A stretch of DNA of 64,000 nucleotides from Opisthocomus hoazin (Eukaryota > Chordata > Aves > Opisthocomiformes > Opisthocomidae): assembly GCF_030867145.1 (NCBI RefSeq), contig NC_134418.1:7188802-7252801 (forward strand). Direction: 5' to 3'. The notes under the pieces are model-generated. The model saw only the letters and a list, made by a program, of their open reading frames with translations. It had not been told where the DNA came from and did no database searches. The translations under genes were made by a program, and so were the position numbers. Below, piece by piece: positions 22,404 to 35,500 of the stretch. The number at the start of each line of letters is the position of its first letter. Position 1 is the stretch's first letter.

Positions 22404-23027
22404 CAGAATCACAGAATGTTTGGGGTTGGAAGGGACCTCTGTGGGTCATCTAGTCCAGCCTCTGTGCCAAAGCAGGGTCGCCTACAGAAGGCTGCACAGG
22501 ACCTTGTCCAGGTGGGTCTTGAGTATCTCTAGAGAAGGAGACTCCACAACCTCCCTGGGCAGCCTGTTCCAGGGCTCCGTCACCCTCAGAGGGAAGAAGT
22601 TCTTCCTTGTGTTCAGCTGGAACTTCCTCTGCTTCAGTTTGTGCCCATTGCCCCTTGTCCTGTCGCTGGGCACCACTGAAGAGTCTGGCCCTGTCCTCCT
22701 GACACCCACCCTTGAGATATTTATAAGCATTTCTAAGGTCCCCTCTCAGCCTTCTCTTCTTCAGGCTGAACAAGCCCAGCTCCCTCAGCCTCTCCTCATA
22801 GGAGAGATGCTCCAGTCCCCTCCTCATCCTCGTAGCCCTGCGCTGGACTCTCTCCATGAACTGGGGAGCCCAGCACTGGACAGAGTACTGCAGATAAGGC
22901 CTCACCAGGGCAGTGTAGATAGAGGGGAAGGAGAACCCCCCTCGACCTGCTGGCCACACTCCTAATGCACCCCAGGATCCCATTACCCTTCTTGGCAGCC
23001 AGGGCACACTGCTGGCTCATAGTCAGC
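22404..23027 (-). mobile_element. CR1 LINE, antisense, about 0.6 kb
   Basis: The 3' terminus is at 22404 (CACAGAATCACAGAATGTTT) and the 5' truncation point is near 23020-23030. The minus-strand frame 22450-23007 keeps recognisable ORF2 C-terminal text such as [20 protein letters not shown] and [17 protein letters not shown], so the copy is fairly young, though frame changes are visible between it and the frame at 22482-22730. It ends directly at the edge of the CHMP3 CpG island. Inactive because the RT core and endonuclease are absent. Confidence 0.9.
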
Positions 23028-23152
23028 ATAAACTTATGCCACTCCACTTCGCCATGCCCCCGTCCTACAGCTGCTCGGGCAGCACGAGCACCGGAGCCAA
23101 ATCCTCTTAGCCCCTCCGTACCCGCTTCTGCTGGGTGCCCGCGCCACACGCA

Positions 23153-23299
23153 GCGACGCAGAGCTATGTGAGGGGTCCGCCGCCGTCTGAGGGGCTGCAC
23201 GGGGCCGTGTGCAGCGATGCGGGGCCGTACGGAAGGGCTGCATAGGGCCGTGTGCAGCGACGCGGAGCCATGCGGAGTGGCTGCATGGAGCCCTGTGAA
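23153..23299. repeat. 43-bp GC-rich minisatellite upstream of CHMP3
   Basis: Three units begin GCGACGC or GCGATGC, at 23153, 23214 and 23257. Units two and three are exactly 43 bases (23214-23256, 23257-23299). The first is 61 bases because of an 18-base insertion. Each carries a GGGCTGCA(T/C)-GG-GCC(G/C)TGTG core. A partial fourth start (GCGCGCC) follows. Confidence 0.85.
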
Positions 23300-23509
23300 G
23301 CGCGCCTGCGCCCCTGCCCGATGGCCATTGGGACCGCCCCCCTACGGCGGCGCATGGGCAGTGCGTTGGGGACGGGGCGGAGCCGTGCGCATGCGTATTA
23401 AAAGGGGGCGGAGTAGCGCGGGAGCGGCGCCGCATGCGCAGTGGGGACCGTCCGCCCCCGGCAGCGGGCGGGGCGGGGAACCCGGAAGGGCCGGGAGGGG
23501 GTGGCCGCC

Positions 23510-23554
23510 ATGGGCCTCTTCGGGAAGACCCCCGAGAAGCCGCCCAAGGAGCTG
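23510..23554 (+). CDS. CHMP3: CHMP3 coding exon 1
   Basis: Encodes [15 protein letters not shown] (15 residues) and ends in phase 0 at GAGCTG/GTGAGG. Gly2 is the possible myristoylation site. Confidence 0.93.
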
Positions 23555-26500
23555 GTGAGGCATCAGGCGGAGGCGGGGCGGGGGTCGGCTCGGGGCCGCG
23601 GCGAGGCCTGTGCGAGGCGCCGGGGGCCTCGCCTCGCCTCGCCTCGCAGCGCCGGGCCCGGGGCTGAGGGGAAGCGTTGCGGGTTTGGAGCGGGCGGGGT
23701 GTCCCGGCCTGTCGCCGCGTCGGCGGGTGAGGAGTCTCTGCCCCCCGTCGCCGGGCGGGCTGGGGCTCCCCCGCGCCTCGTTGCTTCCTCTCTGCTGGCG
23801 GGCAGCGGGGTCTCGGGGCGCTCGGCCCGATGCCCAGCCCTGCTGCACGCCGGAGGTGCGCGGGGAGCTGCTCGGGGCGGCGGGAGCTGTAGCCGAAGGA
23901 TCGATGAGGCCTGCGTGGCTTAAAATTATCCATAGCTGAGGTGTTAAGACTTTGGTTTCTTTTTTCTGGGGCTGCAGGTAAACTGTGTGAGCCTTGCTTC
24001 TATTCCTAACGTCACTGTGAAGCAGAATAATCGTGATACTGGCTGATTTCAGTGTTGCCTTTCATATCACTGCTAACGTGGTAGTAAACAGATCTGCTGT
24101 TTGGCGGGGGGGGGGAAAGATCAGATACGATAGAGTTACTAAAAAAGCAAAAGGGAGAAGGTGATGGATACTGTCACAGATACTCCCTGCTGCTTTGTAG
24201 CAGCCACGTCCCAGGGCAGGGAGCTGTAGTCGTCCCTTGTGGGGTGATAGTGTTAGATAAGGGACTTCCTTTTGGCAGTGTGCTTTACCTACCTCCTCTA
24301 CCTGTGTCAGAGCACCATGCAGGCTCGTTGTGGTTTGCTCTGTTCACGAGCAGCATTGGACGATACCACAGAGCGACGGGGTTTGGGGACTGCTGGTCCC
24401 CATGGTGGGATAAAGCAGCAGGCAGCCGTTGAACCTGCGCGATGTGGTTACGCTGCACTGCTAAGTTGTTGTTTCGTGTCTGATGACCGCTCTTTGCCCT
24501 TCCATAACTGACAAGCCTGTCATATTCTCCAGTAGCACAGCGTGTCTGTGGGTCATGTTGGAGCTGTTTGCAGAAAAGCCTGCAAAGGCACTAGAAAGTG
24601 GGTGTGCCTGACCAGCACGGAGAAGGGACTTGGGTCACCTTGCCGTCGTGAGCATCCTCTTGGGTTGCAGGCTGGCATCGTGAATTCACAGGCTGTAACA
24701 GAGATATCGAGAAACCCTTTTAACAGTAGGAAATGTTTTTCTGTCTGTATCTAACTGCACAGCTTTAGAAGGAAGAATAAGTAGTTATTTCTGCTTACTG
24801 GATGATGGAGAAAATGTACCGCTTACCTCGTGTCTGTTGACAGCTGTACACAAGGTACTGTCCTGAGCAAGGCAATCCGAGCACCACAGGAGGTGGCTGA
24901 TGATGAGAAGACACTGAGATTTTTTGATGGCAGTGAGTCACCCTGGGTTTGTTTATGTGCTTGCTGGCTGCTGATGAGAAAGAACTTACTGGCTGAATGG
25001 TACAAGGCAAACATCTTCAGTCCTTGTGAGTAGCTGGCGATGCATTTCACCCTGTCTAAAGCTGGGGATCTACTGTACATTTAATGCCACATCTGGATTG
25101 TTGGAGCTAAAAAGGTGGTTTTCCTCCAGTGTAGTCTGACTGGTTTGTTTGAGCTTAGTGTTCTACTGGCTGACTCTCCAGTGTGGTACGATGCTGTCAG
25201 AACGACATTTTTTTATGTCAGAACTGGAAGCGGAATAGTTTCATCAGCATGGAGTTGTGCTTGGGGTAGTTAGCCTTGATTAGCTGGCAAAAGCGCTTCA
25301 GTTTCCAGCATTGCTGCATCATGCCGTGCTTTGTAGCTGTATGCCTGGTGTCCAGTGTGAGATCAGCAATACAACTTCTTTACTGCCCAACAAATTGCCG
25401 TATCTCGTGTAACTGGAAGGATGCGGTAGTCTAGATGGGAGTCGGTGGGATTTCCTCCTCCTCTTGTGCACAAAACTGGTGGTGGGTGTTGGGCAGGCCA
25501 GGGAATGCAGAAGCCGCCAGCTCTGCCTTTACAAGGAGAGTCGTGTGAAGCAGCTTATCCCCGGGCGGTGCTAGGGATGAGCTATCAAAGAGTTTTCTGC
25601 TGTCGGAGTTAACAGGCACTGATGATGACATGCGGGCAGTCGCGGTTTAATGGTGTCTTTGTGCTGGGTTGGCAAGCTGTGAGTCCTGCTGTAGTTCATC
25701 TGACAGCTGCCGGTTGCGCTGGTACATGAAGGCTTAGTGCGTGTCAGTTTGTTCTAGAATACAAGTTTTGGAGCAAACCTCTGGAAGATGTTATGTTTGA
25801 GACAGGACAGTTAGCCAGCCAGAGTTCAACCATGTTCTTCCTCAGCCTCTTCCCCCTGCTTTTCTCCCTCTAGTGTAGGCATACTCAAAAGAGGGACCTT
25901 CTTAGCAGGGTGAGGAATGAATCTACATGACATGTTCCTGCCCTGTTCTGGACAGCAAGAGGGGAGGCTGCAGTCAGTCTGTCAAGGTTTCTGGGGTTTT
26001 TTTTCGCTGTAATAAAACAGGATTAAACTAAAAGGTACAGGAGGTTTCTGAACCCCCATCAAAACCTCTGCACACCCATAAAGTGTACACACAGAGCTCT
26101 GCAGGGCTTTTGGGTTTGGGGTTTTTTGCAGCAAATTTTGTGCTTGGGCAGCTCAGATGGTCACTGTCTGTAGTCAAAACATTGTCTTGTTCATCATGAT
26201 TGAGAGCATTTCTTTTGAGACTGGTAACAGTCTTAAGAATCTGTCTGCTGGGTTGGGCTCGTGCGCTGAATAGCACTCTTTACAGTTCTGTTATAAAGCT
26301 TATTCAGGTAGATGAAGCTTTTAATTTGAATTAAGAAAAGCCACATAGAAATCGGAGTGATTTTTGTATGATGCTATTCATACAGCCAACTAGACTTCTG
26401 GAGTGGCCTGTGCACTGCTGTGTACAGCATGGAAATGCATCCGTGAGCTGAAGGTCATCTGAATGCTTAGGGGATTTTTTTAGATACTGAGAAAAATCTG

Positions 26501-29500
26501 TGCTGCTAATAACACGAGTGGCATCAGAGCTCCACAAGCATTTGGTGCTCTGTTCGTATGCTCGTGTTATCTCCGATTCTGGTGTCGCACGGCCCCTCTC
26601 TGCTTCTCTGTTCGCCACAAGTGCTTGCAGTTGTGGGCTGGACGCCTGGCAGCTGCTGCCTGTCTGATGTCTGTGCTCCCCAGGGCAGTGGTCGCGGCAA
26701 ATGGAGCCAGGAGTGCTGGAACGGGGAGACCCCAGCGGGTGCCAGGAGGGAAGCTGTGGAGGGGGCGGCTGTGTATGAACGCTCCCAACCGCAGGGGAAG
26801 GGAAGCTGGAGGGCAGAGCTGCCGTGTAGAGGGACCTGAGGAACCTCGTGGTGTTGAGCAGCGCAAGGCTGTGCACGTGGGACAACCATCCCTGCACATA
26901 GGGATCTGCAGCCCGGGGCTGGCTGGGCGGCAGCAGCTCTGCAGGGAAGGACCTGGGCTTCCTGTGAATAATAAATGTGAGTTTGTGGTGCACCTGCATG
27001 GTGATGAGGGCAAGCCAGGCTGCATCAGCAAGCTGCAGTCATCGTGTTGAGGCAAATGGCTGTTCAGTTACTCTGCTACTTTTGGTATTAGTGAGGCCAC
27101 ATCTGCAAAATGGTGACCTGGTTTGGGCACCCAGAGCGAGAAGGGTAGCAGCAAAGTGGGGAGAGTGCAGCAGAGAGCCACCAAGATGGTGGGGGACTGG
27201 AGCCCATGACACAGGAGGAGAAGCTGAGGGAACTGGGCTTGTTTTAGCTTGGAGAAGAGAAGGTGAAGGGGTCTAAAGCCTTCCGCTGCCTCTGGCGGGG
27301 CTGTAGTGAAGACACTTTTCAGGTGTGCCCAGTGACGGGAAAGGGGCAACAGCCACAGGTGCCAGAGGAGAACTTTGAATTGGACGTGAGGAAAGTTCTT
27401 CACCACAGGAGTGATGAAGTGCCAGAACAGGTGCCCGGAGCGGCTTGGACAGTGTCAAAACTCAGTGGATGAGGCTCCAGGCAACCTGCCTGAACTCTGA
27501 ACTTGGTCCTGCTTGGAGACCTCCTGGGGCTCCTTCTGACTGAAGTGGGCAGTAGCACTCCTGACGATGTCGTTCCTGTGCTGCTGTCCCCTGCAGCAAG
27601 TTCCCTCCGCGCAGCAGCGTCGCTGTGACGTGGGAGTTAGCCAGGCAGTGAGCGTCTCCGATTCATGAACCACATCCTCCTTAACTCCTTGAGTCAAAGA
27701 ATCGGTGGTATCTCTGCAATGTTTTTTTTTTTTTATTTGAATAATGAAATATGTAAACACGACTCATGACGTAAAGCTTGTGCATTTTGAAGTGCTTCTT
27801 TTGATATTGAATGGTTACATGAAAGTGTAAAAGCATAGTTTTAAAGTTGGAATTTCAAGTAACCCTCACTTTCTCTTTTTAAGGTCAATGAATGGTCCTT
27901 GAAGATAAGGAAAGAAATGAGAGTGATTGATAGACAGATCAGAGGTTTGTACTTGCATCTCTTTTTTTTTTTTTCCCTTCACTGTCTGCCTTCAAGGTTT
28001 TTTTGCTTTAACTGGGGAAGGCTGTGAATTCTAATAATCTGAGGTACAGTGTCACATCTGGAATAAAGGCAGATGAGTGTGATTCTGGGGCCAGGCTTAG
28101 TCTGTGTTACAAAATGACGTCGCTGTGAAGTTCTCCAAGTAAAATTTTCAAAAGAACCTGAATATTGTATGCTTCCAGTAAGACATAATGCCCTTAAATC
28201 CCATTTGATAAGATGAATTAGACTTGTTATCCAGAACTTCAGCCACGTTGATTCAATGAATAGTATTGGTGTGGTGTGTAATTCCATGCATAGAAAGTTC
28301 CGTGGGTGTGTATTGGTGTGAAGTACACATGCGAAACGAAAGTAGGCTACTGTCAGCTTGGGAAAATTGCAAACAGGAGAGAGGACCAAAAAAACAACTT
28401 TCTCAGTGGGTGTTTTCCTATTAAATTACGGGCATCACAGTTTTGAAAAGCAGAGAAGTTGCTTGTTATTACAGTGCTGCTAGTTCGGTTTCTTGTTCTC
28501 TTTTCTCCCCGCCTTCCCAGAATCTGAAAATAAGTTTTGGGCAGATTCTGTTTCCTCCTTTTTTTCTCCTACCCTGCCCTCAGGACCAGCCCATGGGATG
28601 TGCTGGTAAAGGGTATTTTGTGTCAGCATCTGGCTGTTGGGCACAGGACTGGTTTGGGTGACCCCTAAGCAGTACATTCTCCCTTCCCCCTTTCCTCCCC
28701 AGCCCCACGCTCTTGGAGTAAGCCAGCATGGTTCATGTCTTCTCCCACTTGTAGATTCGTGTGAGTTGGTGGGAGGGAGATGCTCGTGCAGTACGAAGTC
28801 TGTCTTTGTCCTCATCTGTAAAAGGAGGACAGGGTTTATGCCTCTTCCAGGCAAACTGAGGTACAGTGGTGTCCGTTGTGCTTCTGGATAGTTTTGCGTT
28901 CTCTGGGGCACTTTGTGTCACTGTGTTGGGCACAGAGCAACTGAAACGTGGCTGATCCTGTTAGCAAAGTATGTTTTAGAAGGAGCAAACTACCCACGTG
29001 TTCACTATTGATGGTTTCTGGAATTTTTGGTTTTCTCTCAGCTTTGTGCATGCCACAATACTTCTCATGGCCTATATAGATACATATCAGGTTATGTGGT
29101 AGTCTGATATTTTGACATGGATGTACATCTAGTTACTGTAACAGCTCTAAACATGTCTGTGTATGTATTTCAGAGCGTTACATCCAAAGAAATACACTTC
29201 AGCATGTGAGAGCTTAGACTAACCACCAATGATCCGCTCTTCTGATAATTCCCATTAAAATAAAGTACAGAATATCTTTGCCCATATTGTGCTGGGATTT
29301 CACGTCTTACCGAGTGTCAGCTGTGGAAGCACGCAGTTTTGCTGGATGCTTATCAGACTAGCAGGTGGCTGCTGAAGGGTGACAGCCACGTGCCACTGAA
29401 GGCTTTCTCAGAAATTACCCACTGTAGTTGGATTCTGCCATGCTTTATTGTTTCAGTCAAGATTCACACAGGAAATCGCTGCCGTCTCTGAGTGAGGATG

Positions 29501-32500
29501 CTGAGCAGGGACCTGTCTTAGTTTCCCTGGGGAGGGCAGCGCTAGGTGTGTTTTGACATGGCAACACGCAGATCCGCCGGGGATGGACTGGTTGGGCTTG
29601 GACCACTTGGAATGCCTGGCTCATCCAGTCAGTTACAGCAAGTTTCAAACCATCTGCTGTTGGACTCTTGCTGTTGTTGTGAGTTCTGTTTGGTGTAGGT
29701 TGCTTTTGAGGGCTTGGTAGGTTGGAAGAAACGAAAGACATCCTTGTGATTTCAGAATTGAATTTTTCGAGTCAATGTGGTTGGATTAATACAGTAGCTT
29801 TGTGCTCTGCTGAGCTTGCAGATCCCTCTGACAAGTGCTTCGGCCTGGGCTTTGTGCCCCCGTTGTGCTTGGCAGTGCTGCAGAGGGACTGGTGTAGTGA
29901 CTTTGGCTCACTGGAGGTGCAACTGGCGGTGTCCTTCAGAGGTGGAGTTGACCACTTTTGCATATTTTATGCCACTAATCTCATATTCAGCAGTTCATCG
30001 TGCAAGTGGAAGCATTCACTCCAGTACGGGGCCCCGCTACCCTGGTTTGGAGGTAGTAACAGAACACTCGTGGATGGTTTTTAGCCTGGCAAAGTGAGTA
30101 TGGTAATTCCTCAGCACTGCTGGAGCGCTCCTGGTGCTTTCTGTTTGCTGCTGCACCACTGCAGCTGTTTCTTACCTGTCTGATGTGCTGGGACCTGGCT
30201 CGCTCCTGTGTCTGACGTACAAATGTCTTCAAGCTTGTGACGTTTCTGCAGATAACAGTGGGGAAGCACCGAGGAGTACGTTTTGCTGATTATGATCCTA
30301 CAGATTCCTGGCAGTCCTTGAGGATAAGGATGCCATTGAATGATACTGAGAGAATGACTCATCTTGAGTACAGGGCTCGTTAACTCCCACATGAGAAGCT
30401 GTGTCGAAGTCTCCAGGTCGGCCTGTGCCAAAAAAGTGTGCATTGATGCCTTTGTTTTTATAAAAAGGCAACTTTTGATTCTTGCCCGTGTGTAGCTTCT
30501 GTCTGGTATAAATTAAGAAGACTCGAATAAAACCAGATTTGAGCAAAGCCATTGCTAGAAAGAATTGTTCTTGTGGTTCAGCTCTTTACAGGAAAGTGTG
30601 CCTACCCCTTACTACCTGACTTCTTTATTTACTAGGATGATTTTTTTTGATTTTTTTTTTTAACTGACTTAGAGCCACACTTCATCAGTGCCTAATTTAC
30701 TGCTGAGTCTGGAAAAGGAAGGGGGTTGATATGGCCCCTCCTTGTTCCTGTGTTTCTTACTCTGAGCTTTTTAGGTACCCGCCTGCTGCTGGACACAGCC
30801 GGTGTTATCAGACGGGGCTGAGGTGTGAACAATCACCCCAGATTTGCCAGAGAAATCTACGTTATTTAAGGAAGCTTATTTAGTGTGTTATATTTTAAAT
30901 CCAGCTATGTCATGCTCATTTTGTACAGGCTTAGTTCGGTACTGCTGCTCCAGTGTGTTCTAATAAGAAGCTGTTGAAAGAAGCTGGATACCAGGAGAGT
31001 TTGAACAGGCAGTCAGAAGCTGTAGCTAACGATTTACCAGCATGCTAGTTTTCGCTGATAAATTACCCATAGCTTTGGCACCAGCCAGCCAGCTTATAAT
31101 TTGAATGTGCCGGTTTCTACAAACACTTAATGCATCGTGTCTTTAAGTATGAGCAGTATAAACTCAAGATTTAACTCCTTAAGTACAAGTAGAGACTTGC
31201 CTGGGTGTCCAGCTGAGGCTCAATGAGTTGTGCCTGACAGGGGAATAATTAAGTCTATGTGCAAGCATGAAGGCTTTTTTTGGCAGTAATGAACAAATCT
31301 GTGGTTCTGAGTAACTCTTAAAGTTGTGGACATGCCCTTCTGTATTCACTGTATAAGTGGGTGTGGGTTTTTTTGGTTTTTTGGTTTTTTTTTAAAGACT
31401 GTGTATATCTAAAACTTTCCAGCCTTTGTGAGATCAGCCTTCTACAATCTTATGGAATGTATTTTTCCAGAAAAACAGATTTCAGGGATTTAGAAACAGT
31501 GAGGGCAGTTTTGCCTGCAGCAGCCCCCAGATTCACTTGAAGGTGGCCATAAGGGTTAAGCTTTGAATGTAGTCTGACAGGTAAGTATTTTTGCTAGTAA
31601 AATGCCTGTCTGGCTTCTGACACTACTCGTTTTACACTCCTTGTGACAGCTTTGTTCCTTCCTGGTGGAGTGGGGCTGTCTGGGGGTGAACACGGAAAAG
31701 GTAATCTTGTAAGCAGCAAATCAGTAATCTTAAACTGTGTGTGTATATATTATACATATATTTATAAACATACACACATATGTATCAGGCCCCTTTAATA
31801 GTCAGGAAATTATTCTGAAGTTGTAAGTCAAGGAGTCATCTCGGCATGCTTTGTTCTTGCTGGACTTTTCTTGCTTCTGAAGAATTCATCTTAGCTCAGC
31901 TTCATGCAGTGATATTCCTGGACAGTCCTTTACAGTGCTCTTAACTGTGAGGGAAATTAGAGATGGATGTTTAGTAATGAGAGTTTTCCTATGAATATTT
32001 AGTTGAATTAATCAGCTAACATGTAAATCAGTCTAGAACAAGGTCTTTGAGTAACAGAGGGAATCTGAAATCAAGGAGAAATGATTCTTTGCATTGAAAG
32101 TACACCCCAACAAGTGACTCGTTTCTCTTCCAAATCGTTAGCAGCTTGTCACTATTTGCTGTGTTTTTTCTGTGCTCCAGATATCCAGAGAGAAGAGGAG
32201 AAGGTGAAGCGGTCGATAAAGGATGCTGCCAAAAAGGGTCAGAAGGATGTGTGTGTGATCTTGGCAAAGGAACTGATCCGCTCCCGGAAGGCCGTAAGCA
32301 AACTCTATGCATCCAAAGCTCACATGAACTCTGTTCTCATGGGGATGAAGAACCAGCTTGGTAAGAACAACTTCTGAGCGCTGCTGGGTTTAGAGGTGAG
32401 GTCTGGGTTTCCATTTTCAGGACCAAGGCCAAACGCAGGCAGAGCTGGAATTTGGAAGCAGCCCTGCTCTTGTGAAGGGCAGCCCGTTCCAGTGGGCTTC

Positions 32501-35500
32501 AGAACCCAGGGAGATGCCTCCCACAGCAGGCCCGGAGGCGTGGGGTTGCTGCAGTCGCGCGTCCCCGCATCCAGCCAGGCTGAGCACCTACTCCCAGTAG
32601 GCACATGCACCTACACGCGCTTGCAGCAGAGCCTGTACCAGCACCCGTGTAAACACACGCAGCCTTCACACAGACACGAGCAGTGCTGACAGCTCAGTCC
32701 TGGCCTTCCTCTTCAGTCGATTAGGAGTGAGGTCTGCAGGTGGAATACATATATGTGTGCACACACAATGTGTAGGTGGTTCTGGTAGCTGCTCTCGGAC
32801 CTGCAAAGCTGGCCAGCTGCCTGCTAACTGGCCCCAGATCTTCTCCTCTGCATGAGCTGCCGGTGCCTGGACCTGTAGGCCCCTGAGGTCTGTGTCTTCC
32901 CTGGTCCACCTTGATCCCTCGCTTCCTCCACCTTCAGTCCTTCCCCTAAACATCTGATAAAAAATTTCTCATGTTCAATCACTTTCCTGCAGTCCCCTTG
33001 AAAGATTCCATAGGAAGTTTTTCGTGGTTCAAAAAATGCTCTTTTCCCCGCATCCCATGCTGAGTGCTGTATCCCTGTGGGCAGTAACTCCCATCAGTCT
33101 GCAGGAGGTCCTGGAGACCGTTTCACCACTGCCCTGTCTGGGTGGGTTTCCCACCCTGGGCTGGAGCTGGCAGGGAGCTCCCAGTTAGCTTTTTGGGTTC
33201 CTGCCCCTCACTGTTCCCTAGATCCTCGCTGGCTCTCTGTTTCCTCTGATTAGCTGCTCAGCAGATAATCTGACACCTTTCTTCAGAGCCTGAGAGTTGC
33301 ACTGATGTGATTCACACGTGCTCTGAAACAGACTTCTCTTCCAGCAATCTGGGGCACGTTTTCAGCGTGCTTTCCTGAAGAGTGTGAGTGCGTGCCTAGT
33401 ATCCCTGTGTCCTTCTGGAGCCCATTGTTGTTACTGATTTTTGACAGGATCTGTAACGTGAGGTTTATTTTCTTCGGTAGAATTCCCTTCGGCTTGTATT
33501 GTTTCTCTAGCCAGAGTCTTAGGACGCTTACCAAGTCCTAAAAGGAGATGGGGCATGGTGTTTGATTTTCTCGCTGTGGCTGACTCCATTTGCCCTGGGG
33601 CTTTAGCACCTGCCTCGCTGTAAAGCCCACTGGGTCTTGTGTTCTCCCCCAGGTCCAGCAGATTCCCCTCATTCCTTACCCACATCAGAATTCTGTTGTA
33701 ATCGATCTCCTGCAGTATTTTCCCTACCTTTAGAGCATTTTAGCCTGTCACGAGAGGAGAGCAGAAGGCATTAAAGAGAGGGAAAGACTTGGTGGAGGCT
33801 AAAGTACCGCTGAAGCGTCCAGGTGTTTCCCCCAGCCGTGCGTTATCCGAGCTATTTACTAGAGGATTTGAACACCGGATGAGTGATAAACCGGGCATCG
33901 CAGTGTGAACCTGAAGTGTAACCTCGCGACAGGCCGAACGTGGCTCCCTGTGCACCTCGCAGAATCACGGAGTGATAGGGGTTGGAAGGGACCTCTGGGG
34001 GTCACCCAGTCCAACCCCCCTGCCGAAGCAGGTCACCTACAGCAGGCTGCACAGGACCTCATTCAGGAAAGGGAAGCAGAGGCCATCTTGCAGCTTGAGG
34101 GGTCCTTTAAAAGAAAAACCCCTGCTGCCAGCATTTTCAGCTGACGGGGAATGTTCTGATACGCTTCCCCAAGCCATGGGGAGGAACCCAGCATTCAGCC
34201 TGGCCTTTGTATTAACTTGCTTCATCCTGGGGAAATGATGGCTGAAGGCAAGATTTCTGTTAGTTTGTTAATGTTAGAAGTGTGATGTTCTTAAAGAAAT
34301 TGAGTACTAAAATGAAAAATAATGTATGCTGTACCTTCATTTTGCTTCATTAAGGAGTGACCATTTTATATACAAACAGGTAAGTTCTCCATGGCTAGGA
34401 AGCCGCAGTGTTAGGTGCCACCATTCACGGAGCTCAAAGTACCCCTAATTACTGCGTTTTGATTTTGGTGTGCCAACATAGGCAGGAAGAGCTTTTGAGC
34501 TAGATTGTGACAATAGCCCCTGCAAAGAGTATTGTTTAACTCAGTTTAAACCTATTTCCAGCTTATCTGCTTCAGTATTAATTTTCTAGCTTGCTGTTTG
34601 CTGTGAAACTATCGTGCTGGAACTTGTGCCGGCGTTAGTTTCCACTGCCCAGTGTCGGGCGGAAGGTCGGCAGTCGGCCGTGGCGCGGGACGGGAGCTCC
34701 GCTGGCACAGCGCTCAGCGAGAGCTCTGGCTGCGGAGGGCACAGGCGGGAGCTCCGCAGGGACCTCTCTGTAGGAGCTGGGTGCAAGCGGGCTGAAATCT
34801 CACTGCCGGCAATCTGGGTCGCTCCAGGTTCATCACAAAGGACCGAGATCTTTGCCAGAAACTTATTTTTTCTGATGTGGGTAGGGGTTGAGCTTTTCCA
34901 GGAAAGTAGACAAGAATGAAGCAGCAAGATGCCTGTTTCTTTTTTGAACTGAATTGCCTGAATGCATACGAATGTCTGTCCACGTAGGGAGGATATAATT
35001 TCTCTGCTTTCAGTGGTGCATGGATCAGTGAAGCTTTTCTGTGCCTCTCCTTCACAGCTGTCCTGAGAGTAGCAGGTTCATTGCAGAAGAGCACAGAAGT
35101 CATGAAAGCTATGCAAAATCTCGTCAAAATCCCTGAAATCCAAGCAACGATGAGGGAGTTGGCCAAAGAGATGATGAAGGTAAGACCTGTAGCGTCAGTA
35201 AGACTTGGGTGAACAAGAGCTGGTCGTTTGCGTGCTGTGCAACCGCTTAGGCAGCCCCTTCGTCCAAGGGCTCGTGTGAGCCCTGACAAGCAGAAATTAA
35301 AGTTGCACATAAATAGCTGGGGATTTCCTAGGAAGTTACTGGGGGAGGGGGGAAACCTGGACTCGGTGATGTCTGCAACAGGTTGGGTGTAAAGCTGGGA
35401 GCCGAAAAAAGCTGCTGGGGTTGAGGATGGAAGGAGGAACAGAGCGGTTGTTGCCAGGGCGGGGGGAGGCTCGAAGCAGGGTTCACTGCCCGTGTCCCCG

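Larger units (their letters stand above)
23040..23900 (+). promoter_or_regulatory. CHMP3 CpG-island promoter
   Basis: A dense CpG island surrounds the first coding exon. Between the minisatellite and the ATG it holds two NRF1-type palindromes, TGCGCATGCGT at 23386-23396 and CGCATGCGCA at 23431-23440, and GC boxes at about 23404-23412 and 23467-23477. No TATA box is visible near the expected start. NRF1 control is inferred from these motifs only. CHMP3 therefore has its own promoter and does not depend on read-through from RNF103. Confidence 0.65.

Noticed and set aside
22450-23007. 185-codon minus frame with reverse-transcriptase-like text
   Set aside because: It is the ORF2 C-terminus of a truncated CR1, not a separate gene.
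26331-26999. 222-codon minus frame in CHMP3 intron 1
   Set aside because: It overlaps plus-strand frames and part of an old CR1, is Ser/Pro-rich without a domain, and shows no promoter or splice context.
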